Positions 1 to 16,399 are shown, numbered from the stretch's first letter. The stretch: DNA of 64,000 nt from Latrodectus hesperus (GCA_037975125.1 CM075853.1:91878773-91942772); one strand, 5' to 3'. Program-made: numbers and translations. Notes: generated by a model not told the origin, from the letters alone.

Positions 1-3000
1 ATATTACATACATGTTACACTTTTTTAATTTTATTCGGAAATTATAAAAGATCTAATGAATTTGTGAAATATTAATCACTTCCGTCTTGTTATAGACATT
101 GTAGAAAATGTATACACATTTTATAAAATCAAGGATTTAAAGTTTTATGGGAAGAGCAAACACAAAATTCTTTTTTCAGAAAAAACAACAAAAATGATAA
201 AAACATGCATGAAATGTTCTCATTAATAAAGTAAATATCAGTAACTTGATATTTTGACAGGAGAAAAATAATATATCTAAATTTCTAAGCTAAATTTCAG
301 ATTTAAATGTCAGAAACTTCCTTTAAAACATTATATGAATATCTAAATTTCAGGTATTTTCAACTTATATTCTCCTTTATGAATTTTTCAAATACATTTG
401 ATTTTTTATTTCTGTGAAGAATTTATATTTCAACTTAATAATTATTCAAATGACTATTTCTTGAAGTACAAAATATCATCCTATTAATCTTGCAGTGTTT
501 CCTTTTCTCAACTCTACCAATGAAAACTGATACAGTAGAAAATTACATTTTTATCATTCATTAAATTTCGTTAATTTTTTTACATTTAGTAATTAGTTTT
601 ATTGACGATAATATAGTATCAGAATAATGTCCTTCTGTTAAATAATACATTTATTTTCATTGAAATAATGCATGAGAAACTAGTTACAATACACTCTTTT
701 TACCTGGAATTGTTACATATTTATATCTGTAAAGTTTATTTCAGTTACGTGCAAAAATGTAATTTTATGTTTCGTTTTATATAAAATATGAAGATTGTAA
801 CAAATAGTACATTCAGCATTAAAATGTTCTGTAATTTTCGTATTATAATTAATTTTAGATTAAAATGATTAATTTAAGAATAAAATTATAATAATCAATT
901 TAAGAACTAAATTTTTATTATTATTAAATTTGCTTTAACTATTATATCGTACTTTACTCTAATATCATTATACATTTAAAAATTTAGTTTTATTATACTA
1001 TTCATAAATAATCCTTTTTCCGACTTTAGACTGAAATATTAACTCAGTTAAATTATGAAAGTAGTAAGTTCAATTATTGGTGCTTTCAGTTATTTTTACT
1101 TTTAATTGTGCTATAAACATAAATTTTAAAAATAATGAAATTCTTAAATATTTTGAATGGTAATTGAACAATTTCTGAATGATTTGAGAATTCTTTAGTT
1201 ACATAGTTCTTTACTCTTTATTGTATTATATTTCCTCGTTTAATTTTTTCATAAATTTTTCTTGTTTCTATATTTAATTTAAATGCTGAGTTAATAATGT
1301 AATTATTGCTTCAACAAAAGCAAGTTAAATATTTTGATTTATTTTAAGGGGTTTTCATAAAATTAATTTTAAATGATCTTATATTTGTTTTATAATATTT
1401 CTAACATAAACCAAAGTTTTATTAGATAGAAATAATTTTTATATCTCTCTCTCTTTCAACCAGGTAATTATTTTCAAATTTTATTTCTATCAGATAGTTA
1501 CAGATTTATATTTGATTTAACATATGCATGGTAAATGCTGCTTTGTTAGTAGTAAAGTTTTATATTTTTAATGTAATTGCTAAACAGATGTAGTTACGGA
1601 ACTAGATTGGGAAAAGTACAAGTTTATAAAAATGAAAATAAAGAGATCCAGCTTTAAATGCATGAGACAGTTTATTATTCGATTTAATATTATGGTTGTA
1701 TTCAAGAATGTGAATTTATTTGAAACATTCTGTATGATACATTAAATTTTTTACTATAATTTTATTCATTTCAAAATGATACATATGCTTCAAATAAGTT
1801 GACAAACAATAAATTTTTTAATGATTTTTTCATATGCATTGCTATGCAATATTTTATTACATTAAGTTTAAATTTGTATACACACAATTGATAAAAATCT
1901 CCAAATAAGTACAAATACGACATAATGACATTTAATATACAACTGAATTTCTTTTGTATGAAAAAATTTATTTGCCCACCACATTTCCTTCGGTTCTTTT
2001 GTCGGAATAACTTTCTTGTTATACAGAAATATTCAGCATTTAATTAAGTACTCTTGTCTAAATTCATTATTCAAAATTTATTTTAAAATAATAACTTATC
2101 GTGTGTTGATAATACGATATAATAGTAACATAGGTATAATATTGTCATTTGATGTTAAAAATTACAATGGTAACTGTTTAAATTTTCCCTCTTATTTTTC
2201 TTTTGGTGATTATGTAACATGAATTTCTGAAAATACAAGCATTTTTGCATGTAATAATTACTCTGATGTTTATGCACTCTTTATGCATATATAATAATGT
2301 TTTAACATTTTTATGAAAAAATGTTAGTATACAAAGAAATTGTAATTCTAAATATCAAAAATTACATTTTCAATTGAATAATCATAAGGATGTTTGGTTT
2401 CCAGAAACGAAAATTACAAAATTGGAAGTATTATTATATACGGAATAATAATAATGTACTTCGCATTGTATATAATCTCTATATTTGTGATTAAATTGAA
2501 CCAAGAAAATGTTATCAATTAAAAATAGATATTTAGGGGAAAGTTTAAACTCTCTATTGTAATATATAAAATAAAATTTGTTAAAAACTGTTTAAGATTG
2601 TACATCAAATAACTTATTTATGGTAGAAAGCAATCAATTTAAAAAAAATGTACTTGATTTTTAAATGCAATCAAAATTTTCATCATAAGGTTATGATTAA
2701 TAGTTGAAATATTCCAAAGTTACAATAAAGGATAAGAAACATTTTATCAGACAAAGTTAGCTCAATTAAAATCTAATATCAATTAACTTGAGACTCTCAT
2801 AAAACTAATTTAAAGTGTTCGCAATCATAAAAGTTTTTTGTCTGTGTTAAGGTTTTCTCTTAAAATTTCCTTAATGAAGCAAAAGAGGATTCCCTAATTT
2901 TACTACCAAACAGGTATTGCTCTAATAAAATGAAGTGTATTATCTTGTCTTTATTTATTTTTTCAATTTATTTTATGTTTCAGTAATATTTGTGTACTTG

Positions 3001-3346
3001 ATTCTCAGAATAAATCTAGAATGTTACATTCTTAACATTAAAAGATTTTGATTTCCCTGATTTAAAAAAAAAAATCTTAACTAAACGATTGCAATATTTT
3101 TCTTATGCAAAATTTAAATCTTTTTTTTTGTTTCTGTCTGAGAAATGTAGATATAATATCAGTTAATTTAAACTATTATAAATAATAAATTAATTGTATA
3201 TTTATATTCATAATATAATGAATCACCTCACAACTAAAAGTCATATATGTAATAGAAATCTAAATGTAATTTGAATAAATTATTTTGATTTTATGAATAG
3301 GTTAATTTATTACTTTAAAATGTGCTCTTATTCTTCCTTTTTATCC
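1..3346. other. AT-rich non-coding stretch
   Basis: No gene, RNA or repeat recognised; the only open frame over 60 codons (2016-2222) has random-looking composition. Confidence 0.55.
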
Positions 3347-3367
3347 CCTGGTCTGAATCAGACCAGG
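3347..3367. repeat. Perfect short inverted repeat at the LINE fragment end
   Basis: CCTGGTCTGA-A-TCAGACCAGG: ten-base arms around one base. The right arm spans the last codons and stop codon of the LINE fragment. Confidence 0.9.
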
Positions 3368-3560
3368 TCCATGACATCCTTCACCTTCAAAGAATCGAGG
3401 ACAGCCTCGAAATCTGTATAAAATTCACGCTTTGAAAAGGCAATGCAGTTCAGCAGGTGTTCGGGACTGGCTTCGTTAGTATTGCATGAAGTGCAGGTGG
3501 GAAAGATTTGTTTGCCCTAGGAGAACCGTTGAGTCCGAAGATGGCAGGATCTGAGTCTGG
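3358..3560 (-). pseudogene. 3' end of a non-LTR retrotransposon ORF (C-terminal zinc-knuckle region)
   Basis: A GC-richer island. The minus strand reads a RLRSCHLRT-like start, one internal stop, then TCTSCNTNEASPEHLLNC and, after about 20 more residues, VMDLV followed by TGA at 3358-3360. The C-x2-C...H-x3-C arrangement and the ending are typical of the C-terminus of arthropod LINE-type polyproteins. Only about 65 codons survive. Confidence 0.68.
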
Positions 3561-3570
3561 ACAAACTCTA

Positions 3571-6059
3571 AAATGTAAAATTGCTTAATATATATTTCCA
3601 ATTGTATCACTTAAATAATCATTTTTGTCCATAAATATTTATAACTTCAGTAAATATTTAGAAAAAATTATTTTTCTGCATACATTTATGTACATTAGAT
3701 AACCACTCATTGTATATTATTGAAAATCTAAAAAAAAAATTGTATCAAACAATAAAAGAAATTCAAGTGTTTGGAATAATAACATTATTGTGAAGATTTT
3801 TGTGTTTGAAAAAAATATTATCTAAAAATATTGAAAGTTTTTCTTAAAATTTAAAAATATCGTATGTAATGAGTTTCTAGATATAGTAGAAACGTAATAG
3901 TATTCTGGGAAAAGTGCTTTTAAAAACGTCAACATATAAAAAGATTCAAGATATCCTTAGCTCAATAAGGATATTGATGGAAATAAGGATAGGATATATA
4001 AAGAGGGAATAAGATTCTCTTTTCATTGATATTATTTTTAAAAACTTGAAACAATTAGACATATAATATATGAAACTACATATATATTTTCCATAGTAAT
4101 AAGCAAGAGTTTCTATTCATTTATTGGAAAAAAATCTTGGATTGTATTGTTTGATTTTATATAATGCTATTTTATGATGAATTTTATCTGGAGTGAATTT
4201 ATATTAATCTGGAGTGACGATATCTAAATAAAATTTGATTTAAATTGAAATGAATATGTGATACCAAATATTTGTATTTTAATCACAGAAAATTTGGAAG
4301 TTCTGAATGTTTATTAAAGTAAATAACATAATAACATTTACATATTCTTTATGAGATAAAATAATAAATGATATGGTAGAAGTAAGAAGATTATGAGATA
4401 AAAAAATGTGATAAAAATATGCAGTACATGAGAATTTCAAAATTATCCCGTAAAAATAATCGTGATAAGAATTATTTTGAATGTTTAACATTTAAATCTT
4501 AAAAACTGATTTGATTTTTCTGAATAGTATTTTCAAGCAAATTAAAGGTATAAAATCCCATTATCTTCATTCCATCCCATTTGTTTTTGTCACAAATTTT
4601 GTTCCATGAAAATATAATTTGTTTATGGTACATGTGTAGGAATAAATTGAATTAAATATCGTAACAATCTCTAAAACTATAACACAATTTAACATCATTC
4701 CTTTTGTATTATTATAATTGCATGAATTACATTTTTAAAACATAGACAGCTTTACATTTACTTCCTTAAATATAAAATTTGAAACAGTAATTTGACAACG
4801 CATAAGTTTGTACATCTATAAATTTATATTTACTTACTTTTCAAATATGTACCTTGATTATATACAGTTACCTAGATTATTTACAGTGTATCTAAATTAT
4901 ATACAGTGTATCTAGATTATATACAGTACAGTGAACAATATTTTAAGTCAAAAATTTCATAACAGTTCTCATCAATGAATTGAAGTGATGTAGTTGCATG
5001 CGATATTGCTACGAGCATATGAAAAACTTCACTTATTGTCTTCATATTAATAGAAATGAGTGTGTATCATGGCTCATATAATTAGAATTTGCGGGCTTAA
5101 ATTATTTATCACACCTACAGTTTTCAAATTTTTGCTTATATCTGCCATTATTATAATAAGTTTATGGAACGAATCTACTTGATCTTCAAACAACCAACCA
5201 CATTTTAATTAATTTTTTTTCTGATTTCGAGACAGTTTTACATAAGAATCGCATTCATTGAATGCAATTTGGGAATCATTATTTTTTTAATTTCTGAATG
5301 GTAACAAATAAATTTTTGTATCACTTTCATTGTCAAAATAATTTTAAAAACATATGAAAGCTTATGAAGCTATTGAGTGTGAATATTTAAGCAAATTTGT
5401 ACTAAGTAAAATGAAAACAATTTTTCACTTCGTCAGTTTTGGATGCATTTTATCTTTTCTATAATAAAGCATATCAATTGACTAGGTTATCAATTTAGTT
5501 TTTATAAATGGTGATAATAATTTTTGTTTCAGTAGTTTAAAATTAATATTTTCTACTTTTTTCACTTCATAATAAAAATTCTCCTATTTTTAATATTAAA
5601 TTCAATATTCAGAAATGTAGAGCAATTCCTTGTAAGTAAATACACAAATCAATTTACTCACAATTAATTTATGCTGAGTTCCTATATAAAATATATAATC
5701 TGTTCTGATACATATATAGGATAATATTCTGATTTACAAACCACGTTATTATTTTATAGTATCGCTGTTAAGATTTTTTCAAAAATTCATTAAATTTTAT
5801 CTTTGAAATCTTTAGATAAATAAAAAATTTTTAAATCAGTTATAAAAATTAGAATATTGGTAATTGATAATTGCACACAAAGTTTAAAAAACAATCATAA
5901 CAAAAGCAGAAAATTTAAAAAACAATCTACAAGTTATTAAGATTTCTTTTAACTGATTTATCACAGGCTTCGGTACAAACTGTGACATCTGTTTTCACCT
6001 TAATTCCGTGCGTTAAACAAATAAATTGGTTCTCATACAAGAATTCTCTTTTAATATTA
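3571..6059. other. AT-rich non-coding stretch
   Basis: Nothing seen apart from the 20-bp tandem repeat at 4851-4929. Confidence 0.5.
4851..4929. repeat. 20-bp tandem repeat, four units
   Basis: Units close to ATCTAGATTATATACAGTGT are repeated four times with a few substitutions. Confidence 0.9.
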
Positions 6060-6945
6060 TGCATTTTTCAGTGAATAATAATCAAAATATAATTATAAAC
6101 ATCCAGCTTGAATGTCGTAATTATAGAGGCATCACACTCTTCAATACAACATATAAAATCTTCTTCAACCTGCTCTTTGCAAGACTTCAAGCTTACGCTG
6201 ACAAAGTTGTTGGAAATTATCAATCTGCATTTAGACCACAAAGATCTACTTTAGATCAAATCCACACTCTGTGACAAATCTTAGAAAAAACCAAAGAGTA
6301 CAACATTAAGACCTTTCTTTTATTTATAGACTTCAAAGCTGCTTATGACAGTATTAAGAGAGACAAGCTGCTTGAAGCAATCACGGAATTTGATATATCC
6401 GCAAAACTTATTAACCTCACTAAAGCCACCTTAGTCAATGTACGATGCAGCGTTAAAAATCAAGAAAATCTATCTGCATTATTTACTGCTGAACGAGGCC
6501 TACGTCAAGGTGACTCGTTTGCATGTCTGCTCTTCAGTCTAGCATTGGAGAAATGCATCCGAGATAGTGGTTTAGACCGAAAAGGCACTCTTTCTACAGG
6601 AATAGGATTGCTGACGAACCAGATATAATTTTGAATTGTATAGGCTGTATTAACAACCCCAGATTACCAAGATTATCAGAAGCAACAGGCTAAGATGGTT
6701 TGACCATGTCAGGAGAGAAACCAGAAAAGCAACCCCTCTTTAACATCAACGTTTAAGAAACCAGAAGAATTCCGTGTCCAAGGAAGACCACCAACTGGTC
6801 TTTGAAGGCTCGTTGACACTGAAAACGACCTCAAGATACTGAAAATTATGAACTAGCAAAGTGTCGCTCTGAACAGACTGGGTTGGAAAAGATGTGTTGT
6901 AAAGGCAGCTAAGACCTGTAATAGATTGTTACGCTATTAAAGAAG
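6060..6945 (+). pseudogene. Non-LTR retrotransposon fragment (reverse transcriptase, internally deleted)
   Basis: One frame with a single in-frame stop (TGA at 6272-6274) reads CRNYRGITLFNTTYKI, NYQSAFRPQRSTLDQI, then LFIDFKAAYDSI (RT motif A) and GLRQGDSFACLLFSLALEK (RT motif B). It breaks off near 6625, before the expected Y-A-D-D box. Sequence from about 6660 then matches the usual 3' tail of such elements (LRWFDHVRRE, ending with AAKTCNRLLRY near 6900-6940). The polymerase active site and the middle of the ORF are therefore missing. Clade not determined; the family is common in arthropod genomes. Confidence 0.82.
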
Positions 6946-9900
6946 AAGAATTATAAACACATTAATCATATAAAAGTAGTTATTACTTGCAAGATAATAT
7001 CAATAGATGTTAATAAAATTTACGCAACAGATTCGAGTTTCTACTATCGACCAGAATAGATAGCTACTTTAAAAGAATTTTAGCTTAGTATCATTTAATT
7101 GGGAAACCAATTCTTATAAACTTAAATCTCTTACTTAAAGCAAATGTGAAGCTAGAAGTAGGAAACGAATTTTAATATGAAATTTCCGTAATTTCTGCTC
7201 ATGGAAAGTGAATTTCGTCTCTAGTTTTAATTCAGGGTACAAACCATGTCTATGTTTCTACAAACAAATTTCTTAATGTAATTATATTTATCTAGTAAGC
7301 AATTATGTGTATTTTGATTTCCGTACAATTAAAATGCATGAAAACGAATTGTTAATCAAGATTAGTATTGCTTATTTACTCATTTCCTTTGAAATATTAT
7401 TTAATTAAGGAATAATACTGTAGAATTACTTCGCATCGTTTGAGGAAGTGTGAATTAAAACTACGAAACAAATTACACATTTTGAATTTCCCGTTTCGAA
7501 TATTTTGCCGCTTATGAACTGCTTACGATAATAATGGTTTCTTATTTCCTTATTACGGTGAATGAACTGGAATACTATGAGAAATGTTGGGTCTAATACT
7601 TTAATTTGCTCTTTAAAATTCATAGATTGTTTTGTTTAATATCTGTTAGCAATATTTTATGTAAGTTATAAATAATATTAAGTAATTATTTCCTTTAAGT
7701 TATAAAAATATTTTAAGTTTAAAATTATTTATTCAGTACATAGATTCAAACTATACATTGGAATAAAAATATAAAATATTAATAGTTAAAATTAACTCAA
7801 ATATTTCCTTTTATTATTTCTATCTCATTTTGCAGCTTATTATTACTACTAACTAGTATTATTTCGATAACAAGTAATTATTTATTCTAACAAATAAACA
7901 TTTATTATGTATAGAAATATATATATCTCAAACTATGAAAACAATTTATTTAAATAATTGCAAACAAAATTGGCTCGTAATTTAATGCAAAATATGAAAA
8001 ATGTAAAGCTGTAAAATGTTTTGACTTTATATACTGTGCAAGAATATGTTTCAATGAATATGAAAAAAGTATTTAATGATTAATTTCCTATTACTTTAAT
8101 AAAAATTGCAATGATATTGACAACACTAGTGTATTTATTAGCTTCCAGTAGAATTCGAGTTTAATTAAAACAATTTTGTGCATTCCTTGTCACCATATTT
8201 GTTTATTATCTAATTTAAACGAAGCAATTTGATGTGGTTTAAAATAATCTAAACACATATTATTGTAGCACATTGTAATACAGCTATTATTATACTTCCA
8301 GAAATATTATTACTGCATAAGATTATATAATTAATATTTATACGCCGGCTTCACACACACTTGATATAACTCATAATGTTCCAACAAAATTAAATTATAA
8401 GTTATCTAGTTTGTTTCATTTATAATTTATCTGAATAAATTGGCCGTTTTTAAGCTTGCTTATTTTTGATTTACACAACATTAAGTTATCATTCTTCTGG
8501 AATCTTAAATGAGATGCAGCTATATTAGCCCTACTAATTGATGCTTTAAAATGTTACATATTTTAACTTCTCAAGGAATTATATGGTAATACAAAGATTA
8601 TTTTATGGATAATTCATATAATCTTAAAAATATTTTTTTCACATTTTTGGAAATTGATATTTTAACATGTTTTAGAAAATATTTTTTTGAACTTGAAACG
8701 TTTTAGGAAAATTTTAAACAGAAAATAAATCATTATTTCATATAACTGCTTCCAAAATATTTCCAATTGAAGAAGCAGTTTTAGAGTAAATTGTTTTATT
8801 CTTATTCAAACTATACTCTTACGCTGTAAAGATTTGTTTTTCATTAAATAAATTGAAAAATTTTCGATTAGTATTTTTTATTATTTTCCTGCAAATTATT
8901 CTGCATTATGTTGTACGAAGTTGATAAAGCAGTTAAATTATTTATATGAAAACAATTTTCATTAATTAAGTATAGAATGATTTAAGAGGACAAATAGTGA
9001 ATTATTGTGACTCAACTTTTTTGCTATTGTATAGAAATAATCTTGAGTTAGTTTGAGTTTACTATGCTCAATTTCATAAAAGGATATATTTTTCTATTAA
9101 TAATTTTTAATTTTGCAATGATATCTAATTATAAAATTATATCTCAACATAATAATAGTACATTCTCCTATATATTATGATGAACTTCCAGCTCCGTTCT
9201 TCTACGAGACATTCTATAGTTAAAGGAAATAACAATGAAAAACTGCCTAGAGTTAAATACCATTTAACAATAAAAAACAAATTTATTAATATACTCCTTA
9301 TATACTAATATCCTATAATAACATTTAATTGTATAGCAGGATTTACAGAATAAATTTTTTAACCAATTTATACAATCAGAATGACGACTAGTTAAATTAC
9401 AAAAAGAACATTCAAAGCTACATTTTATTAATAATAAGCTATATAATTTACGTCACAAATTTAATAGCATTTTAATAATATTTAAAATATTGAATTAATT
9501 TTTTTCAAAAGAAAAATAAGTTACAGTTCAGTACAAGTTTCATAAATTGCACTGAAATTTAAGGAAATATTTCAATCTCGTCATTAGATTTCATAGGTTT
9601 TACTAATAATTTGAGTAATATCAACAACTATAATTGATGATATATGTCAATAAACAATGAAAATTCATGGATTCATGGGATTGAAATGGTTGAGCTATCT
9701 TCTTTGTTGAAATATACACTTTACTTAAACAAATAAAAAAAAATCATTAAGAAGTCACATACAGATATTTTGATGGTTTCCTTACATTTAATTATTTTGC
9801 GTTTAGACAAATCAATGTATTTTCGGATTTTTTTTACTTAATTTTAATTATATTAAAAGAGAAAATATAAAAAATTAAAACATACAACATTATCAGAAAT

Positions 9901-9946
9901 TTTTTTTTCTGATTTTGTTGCATGTTTTTTTCCATTGCACTGAATT
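6946..9946. other. AT-rich non-coding stretch
   Basis: No supported feature; the open frame at 7426-7623 (minus) has no domain. Confidence 0.5.
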
Positions 9947-10099
<153 letters not shown>

Positions 10100-10922
10100 G
10101 TTTTCTCATTAAAAGTACTTCTTAGAATAAATTATACCACACCAATCAAAAATTCAGTAGAATTATATTTTATTTAGTGCAATTCCTTCAATAAAATCAA
10201 GATAGAAATTAATTAAATGAGTTGATATTCAGAATAGCTGGAATTTCTCAGATAAGTAAAGGAAAAATCTGTGTATAGTAAATGACAAAAATTAAAATCA
10301 AACGTCATTAAATTTTATTAAAAACAAAATTTGGTTCTTACTAACAACCATGTAATTTTAAATTAGGAATATATAAACATGTTTAAAAATGTTTAGTACT
10401 ATAATTAACTATAAAATTCTTATGTCAAATATTTAATATTTCAAATATAAACATTCTTAAAACAGAGTGATTATATTTGTTCATTTTGAACATGTCTTCT
10501 AACAACTTTGTGTCAAGTTTTAAGCATATTTCTTATTTTTAGCTTGCTTAATGTCATGTGAAGGATAATAGACAGATAAATAGAACTCTGTATAAAATTA
10601 AATAGATATTCCCCTCATATTATGCTGTGAAATTTTTTTTCATAAATAGTTTGTGTTAATTATCTTTAAAAGATAAATTTTTTATAATGAATTTAGATCG
10701 CTATTAATTTTAATTTTTGTACTGTTTTTATACGAATTCAAAATCATCATACGTTCCTAAACATCAAATACAAAATTTGGAAATTTTTGACAGAAAACTA
10801 AGTTTCCATAAAGTCACCAACTAAGTTTTTCTCGCACTTAATATGTTTTCCTTGAAAAAAAAAAAAACAACAAGAATAACAACTACTAACAGAAATCGTT
10901 TTGAGAATATTTTGGAAAATTC

Positions 10923-13299
<2,377 letters not shown>

Positions 13300-13500
13300 G
13301 TCTGTAGCAAGACAGCCCATGTGGGCCAAGGCCTACAGCACCAATCTCTGTTTTCCTGACCGAGATGCCCTGGGGTGCAATGCATATGTCTCGATTAGGT
13401 GGTAAACCTAACGCAAAACCCCTAGTGTTTAGTTCCTAAGCATGCTTGGTACTCAGTTTATCGACCCACTTAAGGGATGAAAGGCTGATTTCGTATATCA
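13300..13500. repeat. GC-richer island, unidentified dispersed repeat
   Basis: About 200 bp of unusually GC-rich sequence (for example GACAGCCCATGTGGGCCAAG) with sharp borders to AT-rich DNA. It looks like the untranslated end of a retroelement. No coding frame or terminal repeat seen. Confidence 0.5.
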
Positions 13501-13868
13501 CTGCTTTTAATTAATAAAGACTGATTTGAAAATTTATAAAGGAAAGGAAAATTTATAAAAGCTTCTTTTTCTTCTTCTGCCTAATTTATACTTTTAAAGA
13601 TAGTAGCATTAAGAAATACTCCCATTCCATCATGTTTTATTGAATTTGAATCAGTAGAATCAGCTGAACGAGTTTTCTTCCAATTTCTATAATAAATATC
13701 CAATGTAAGCCAATGCATCAACTGCATGTGATTTTATTAATTATTTTGATGACAGTTTCCATCTGAAAATAAAAGAACAACTTAATGGTGAATTATAATT
13801 TTAGAAATGATTAATTATAAACTAGTTTTTAATAACAAATTTGCATTATATATCCCATTCATTGCTCT

Positions 13869-13906
13869 TAAACTCCCTGAATCACATATGTGATTCATGG
13901 AGTTTA
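13869..13906. repeat. 38-bp near-perfect palindrome without a loop
   Basis: TAAACTCCCTGAATCACAT followed directly by ATGTGATTCATGGAGTTTA: 18 of 19 arm positions pair, and G-U-tolerant pairing extends the stem to about 13864-13911. Confidence 0.9.
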
Positions 13907-14869
13907 GGGGCTGTGAAGTTTTCCAGGTTTTTAGGGGCTATTTTAGCTATAATTTCTTCAATGTCACTTAGTAACTCATTTTATGGAGAGGAAGGTATCA
14001 GGAATAATTTATCCCAAAAGCTCTGAAGTAGCATTTAAATCCGCTAAAGTAGAAACACTTGTTTCAACTATTTGTTGATACTATGCGACCCATTTTTCTA
14101 CTGAAAAGTCATTGCAAAATGTTTTCCATTTTCAGTTTCCTTAAGCGAAAATATAAGCGGAAGCCAAAATTTTGGAAATTATCTCCCGATCCTGTTGAGT
14201 AAAAATAAACTTCTAAATAAATATATTGCCTTGTACATAAAATACCGTCATCAGAAGTTAAATTAAATATATTACTTTTCCATGAAGGAAAAGAGGGGAG
14301 TTTTCTGACTCCTAAATAATGAATAAACATATTGATTTTAAATATAAGGGTGAAACTTTTTATTAAAATGATCCTTCCTTTCAGCAGTTCGAACTTTCTC
14401 AAAGTCCGAAAAATGTCTTGTTATTTTAGGAGTCGTATCTATTGTTTCAAATTCAAATATTACAATTCCATTATGAGGAAAAGCGTACGAAACAAAATAA
14501 GGAGATTTAGTCTTACTACTTGAGGTCTTCTATATGGGTTATAAGCAAACAGTTTCCATACCCAAAAATAATCTTTGCTTACAGAACAATTATTTTCTTC
14601 TGTAACATTGATTTTCTTATTAATGTTTTTGCCTTTTCCTCCAAGCCAAATGTTTCTTTTCAGGACTTTTCTGTCGTCCTTTAGTGCTTCCAAAACTCCC
14701 CACCTCATTCTTTCCGCAACCACCATTTTGCAATTTTTCGACGACATTTTACAATAAATGAGGTGAGTTTAAAAGGTAATTAATATTTGAATCTAAACAA
14801 AAATTAACACTTTTAATTTTAACTAAATTTTCACTTCCTCTTGATAGCCAATCTGTTGTTGTTGTCTTG
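13907..14869. other. Unassigned stretch with weak open frames
   Basis: Open frames at 14109-14402 and 14460-14747 (minus) and 14575-14757 (plus) have no known motifs. A pair of GACTCCTAAA-type segments at about 14307 and 14424 is in inverted orientation, which suggests a decayed insertion. Confidence 0.35.
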
Positions 14870-15390
14870 TGACGGCAATGCCGGCATTATGAGGTGAGCT
14901 ACGCTGCTCCACTTTTTCAACTGAACCATATTTTGGTGTGGAGTCCGTCTTCTTCAGTACACACCTGCCATATATACCCGTTTATAGGGTAGGCAACCAT
15001 TCACAGTCAATTCATACAATGAAAGGACATGATAGGTAGAGAAAGAAAGTACATCCATTCCCAAACTGGGATTCGAAACCAGGACCTCCCCATCTACAGT
15101 CACGCACTCTGGCCACTAGATAGGATATGTGACGATTGCTCATGTGTAATTCCATCAATGGATGAAACTAAAACAGTTGTCCCCACCAACGAGGATGTCG
15201 TAATATTTGCAGTTGTTAATTCCCAATCTAATAAAATTTTCTCCTCACTAGCTTCAACTATGGAACTAGTTATGGCTGCAAGTTCAAATTCACTTGTAGT
15301 AACCAATAACGCATCAATTAAATCTATAGAATTAAACATTGTGCTGTTGTCACAATAAACGATCCTAGCCCACCATGTAAATAAATAGTT
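14870..15390. repeat. GC-richer island, probable dispersed repeat
   Basis: Composition differs sharply from the flanks. It contains the SINE-like piece and open frames on both strands (15029-15358 plus, 15100-15393 minus) without recognisable domains. Probably one or more old insertions; family not identified. Confidence 0.5.
15065..15122 (-). repeat. tRNA-derived SINE-like promoter piece
   Basis: On the minus strand TAGTGGCCAGAGTG (15105-15118) resembles an RNA polymerase III A box. GGTTTCGAATCCC (15068-15080) resembles a B box (GGTTCGANTCC) with one inserted base. Spacing is about 25 bp between boxes. GC-richer sequence continues on the left to about 14870 and may be the body of the same element. 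No tRNA fold was evident, so this is a repeat rather than a functional tRNA. Confidence 0.6.
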
Positions 15391-16399
15391 CATAGTTCAC
15401 CTTTAAGGTCCGAATAGTAACTATAATAATTATACAAGTTCAAAAATCTACATAAATATTACAAGAGATTTAATTAACATTATGTCGCTTAACACATAAT
15501 TATTAATAATAATTTAATAATAATTATTTAATTTTATTATACACGAAATTCATTTTAAGGTGCTAATATTATTTTAATTTTTTATTAAATTGCTAATAAT
15601 AAAAAAACAAAATAATTTTATTACTATAATGTGAATTTACAGTTTATTTTGGTTAAATTTTGATTTAACATAACGAGAATAATTCATGACTTCTCCCAAT
15701 TTCAAATTTTAATATAAACATATGATTAAATCTCATCTTAGTTCTTACACTTTAGTTTTCCTTTCTTGGAAATATTTATTATTAGATATATATATTTCTT
15801 TTAATTTAAAATTGAATAGTTTTGATTCTTATTATGTTATGATTACCATTATTCTGAATCTCAAAAATAAGCTGTAAATAAAATATTTTACAAATTTTAT
15901 TAGCATATCTGTACTGAAATATTACTAACATAAACAATAAATTAAGCCAGACATTTTTATTCCCAAGTAAACAATTAAAATGACAAAAAACTAAAGTAGT
16001 TACAAATTTTTAGCATACATTTCATGAAGAATGATAAAGAAGACAAATGTTCTTGTTTCTTTACAAAGAAGCTTACAAGAATAAATAAGAAGAATAGTTA
16101 ATTATTTCTTTTTTATCACTCTTTCTAAGAATTTGATACTTTTTCTCATAAAGTAATGTCATTGAACCCTTGTAAAGATTAAAAAGACCAGGAAATTCTA
16201 GTTCCAATTAGTGAAAAATGCAAGGAGTTCCCACTAAAGAATGGGAATTTGTGGATCTTCCATTATTCTAATAAATTATATTTACTAAGATAAGAATATT
16301 TTGGTTACTTCATAGAAAATGTAGTGAACAAAAAATTAAAACAATAAATTACTAACTTATATTAATTTATATGTAACGCTAATTCATTAAGATAAGAAG
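15391..16399. other. AT-rich non-coding stretch
   Basis: Nothing recognised. Confidence 0.5.

Noticed and set aside
13864..13911. The long palindrome as a microRNA precursor
   Set aside because: It has no terminal loop and lies in repeat-like sequence; a precursor would need a loop and flanking stem.
13841..14026. 61-codon open frame on the plus strand
   Set aside because: Part of its sequence is the 38-bp palindrome; no protein motif.
14460..14747. 95-codon open frame on the minus strand (MSSKNCKMVVAERMRWGV...)
   Set aside because: No domain, no convincing splice sites, and overlapped by an open frame on the other strand; probably decayed repeat sequence.
15065..15122. Functional tRNA gene
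   Set aside because: Only box-like motifs are present; no cloverleaf or clear anticodon arm could be drawn.
15100..15393. 97-codon open frame on the minus strand
   Set aside because: Overlaps the SINE-like region and an opposing open frame, and has no recognised motif.
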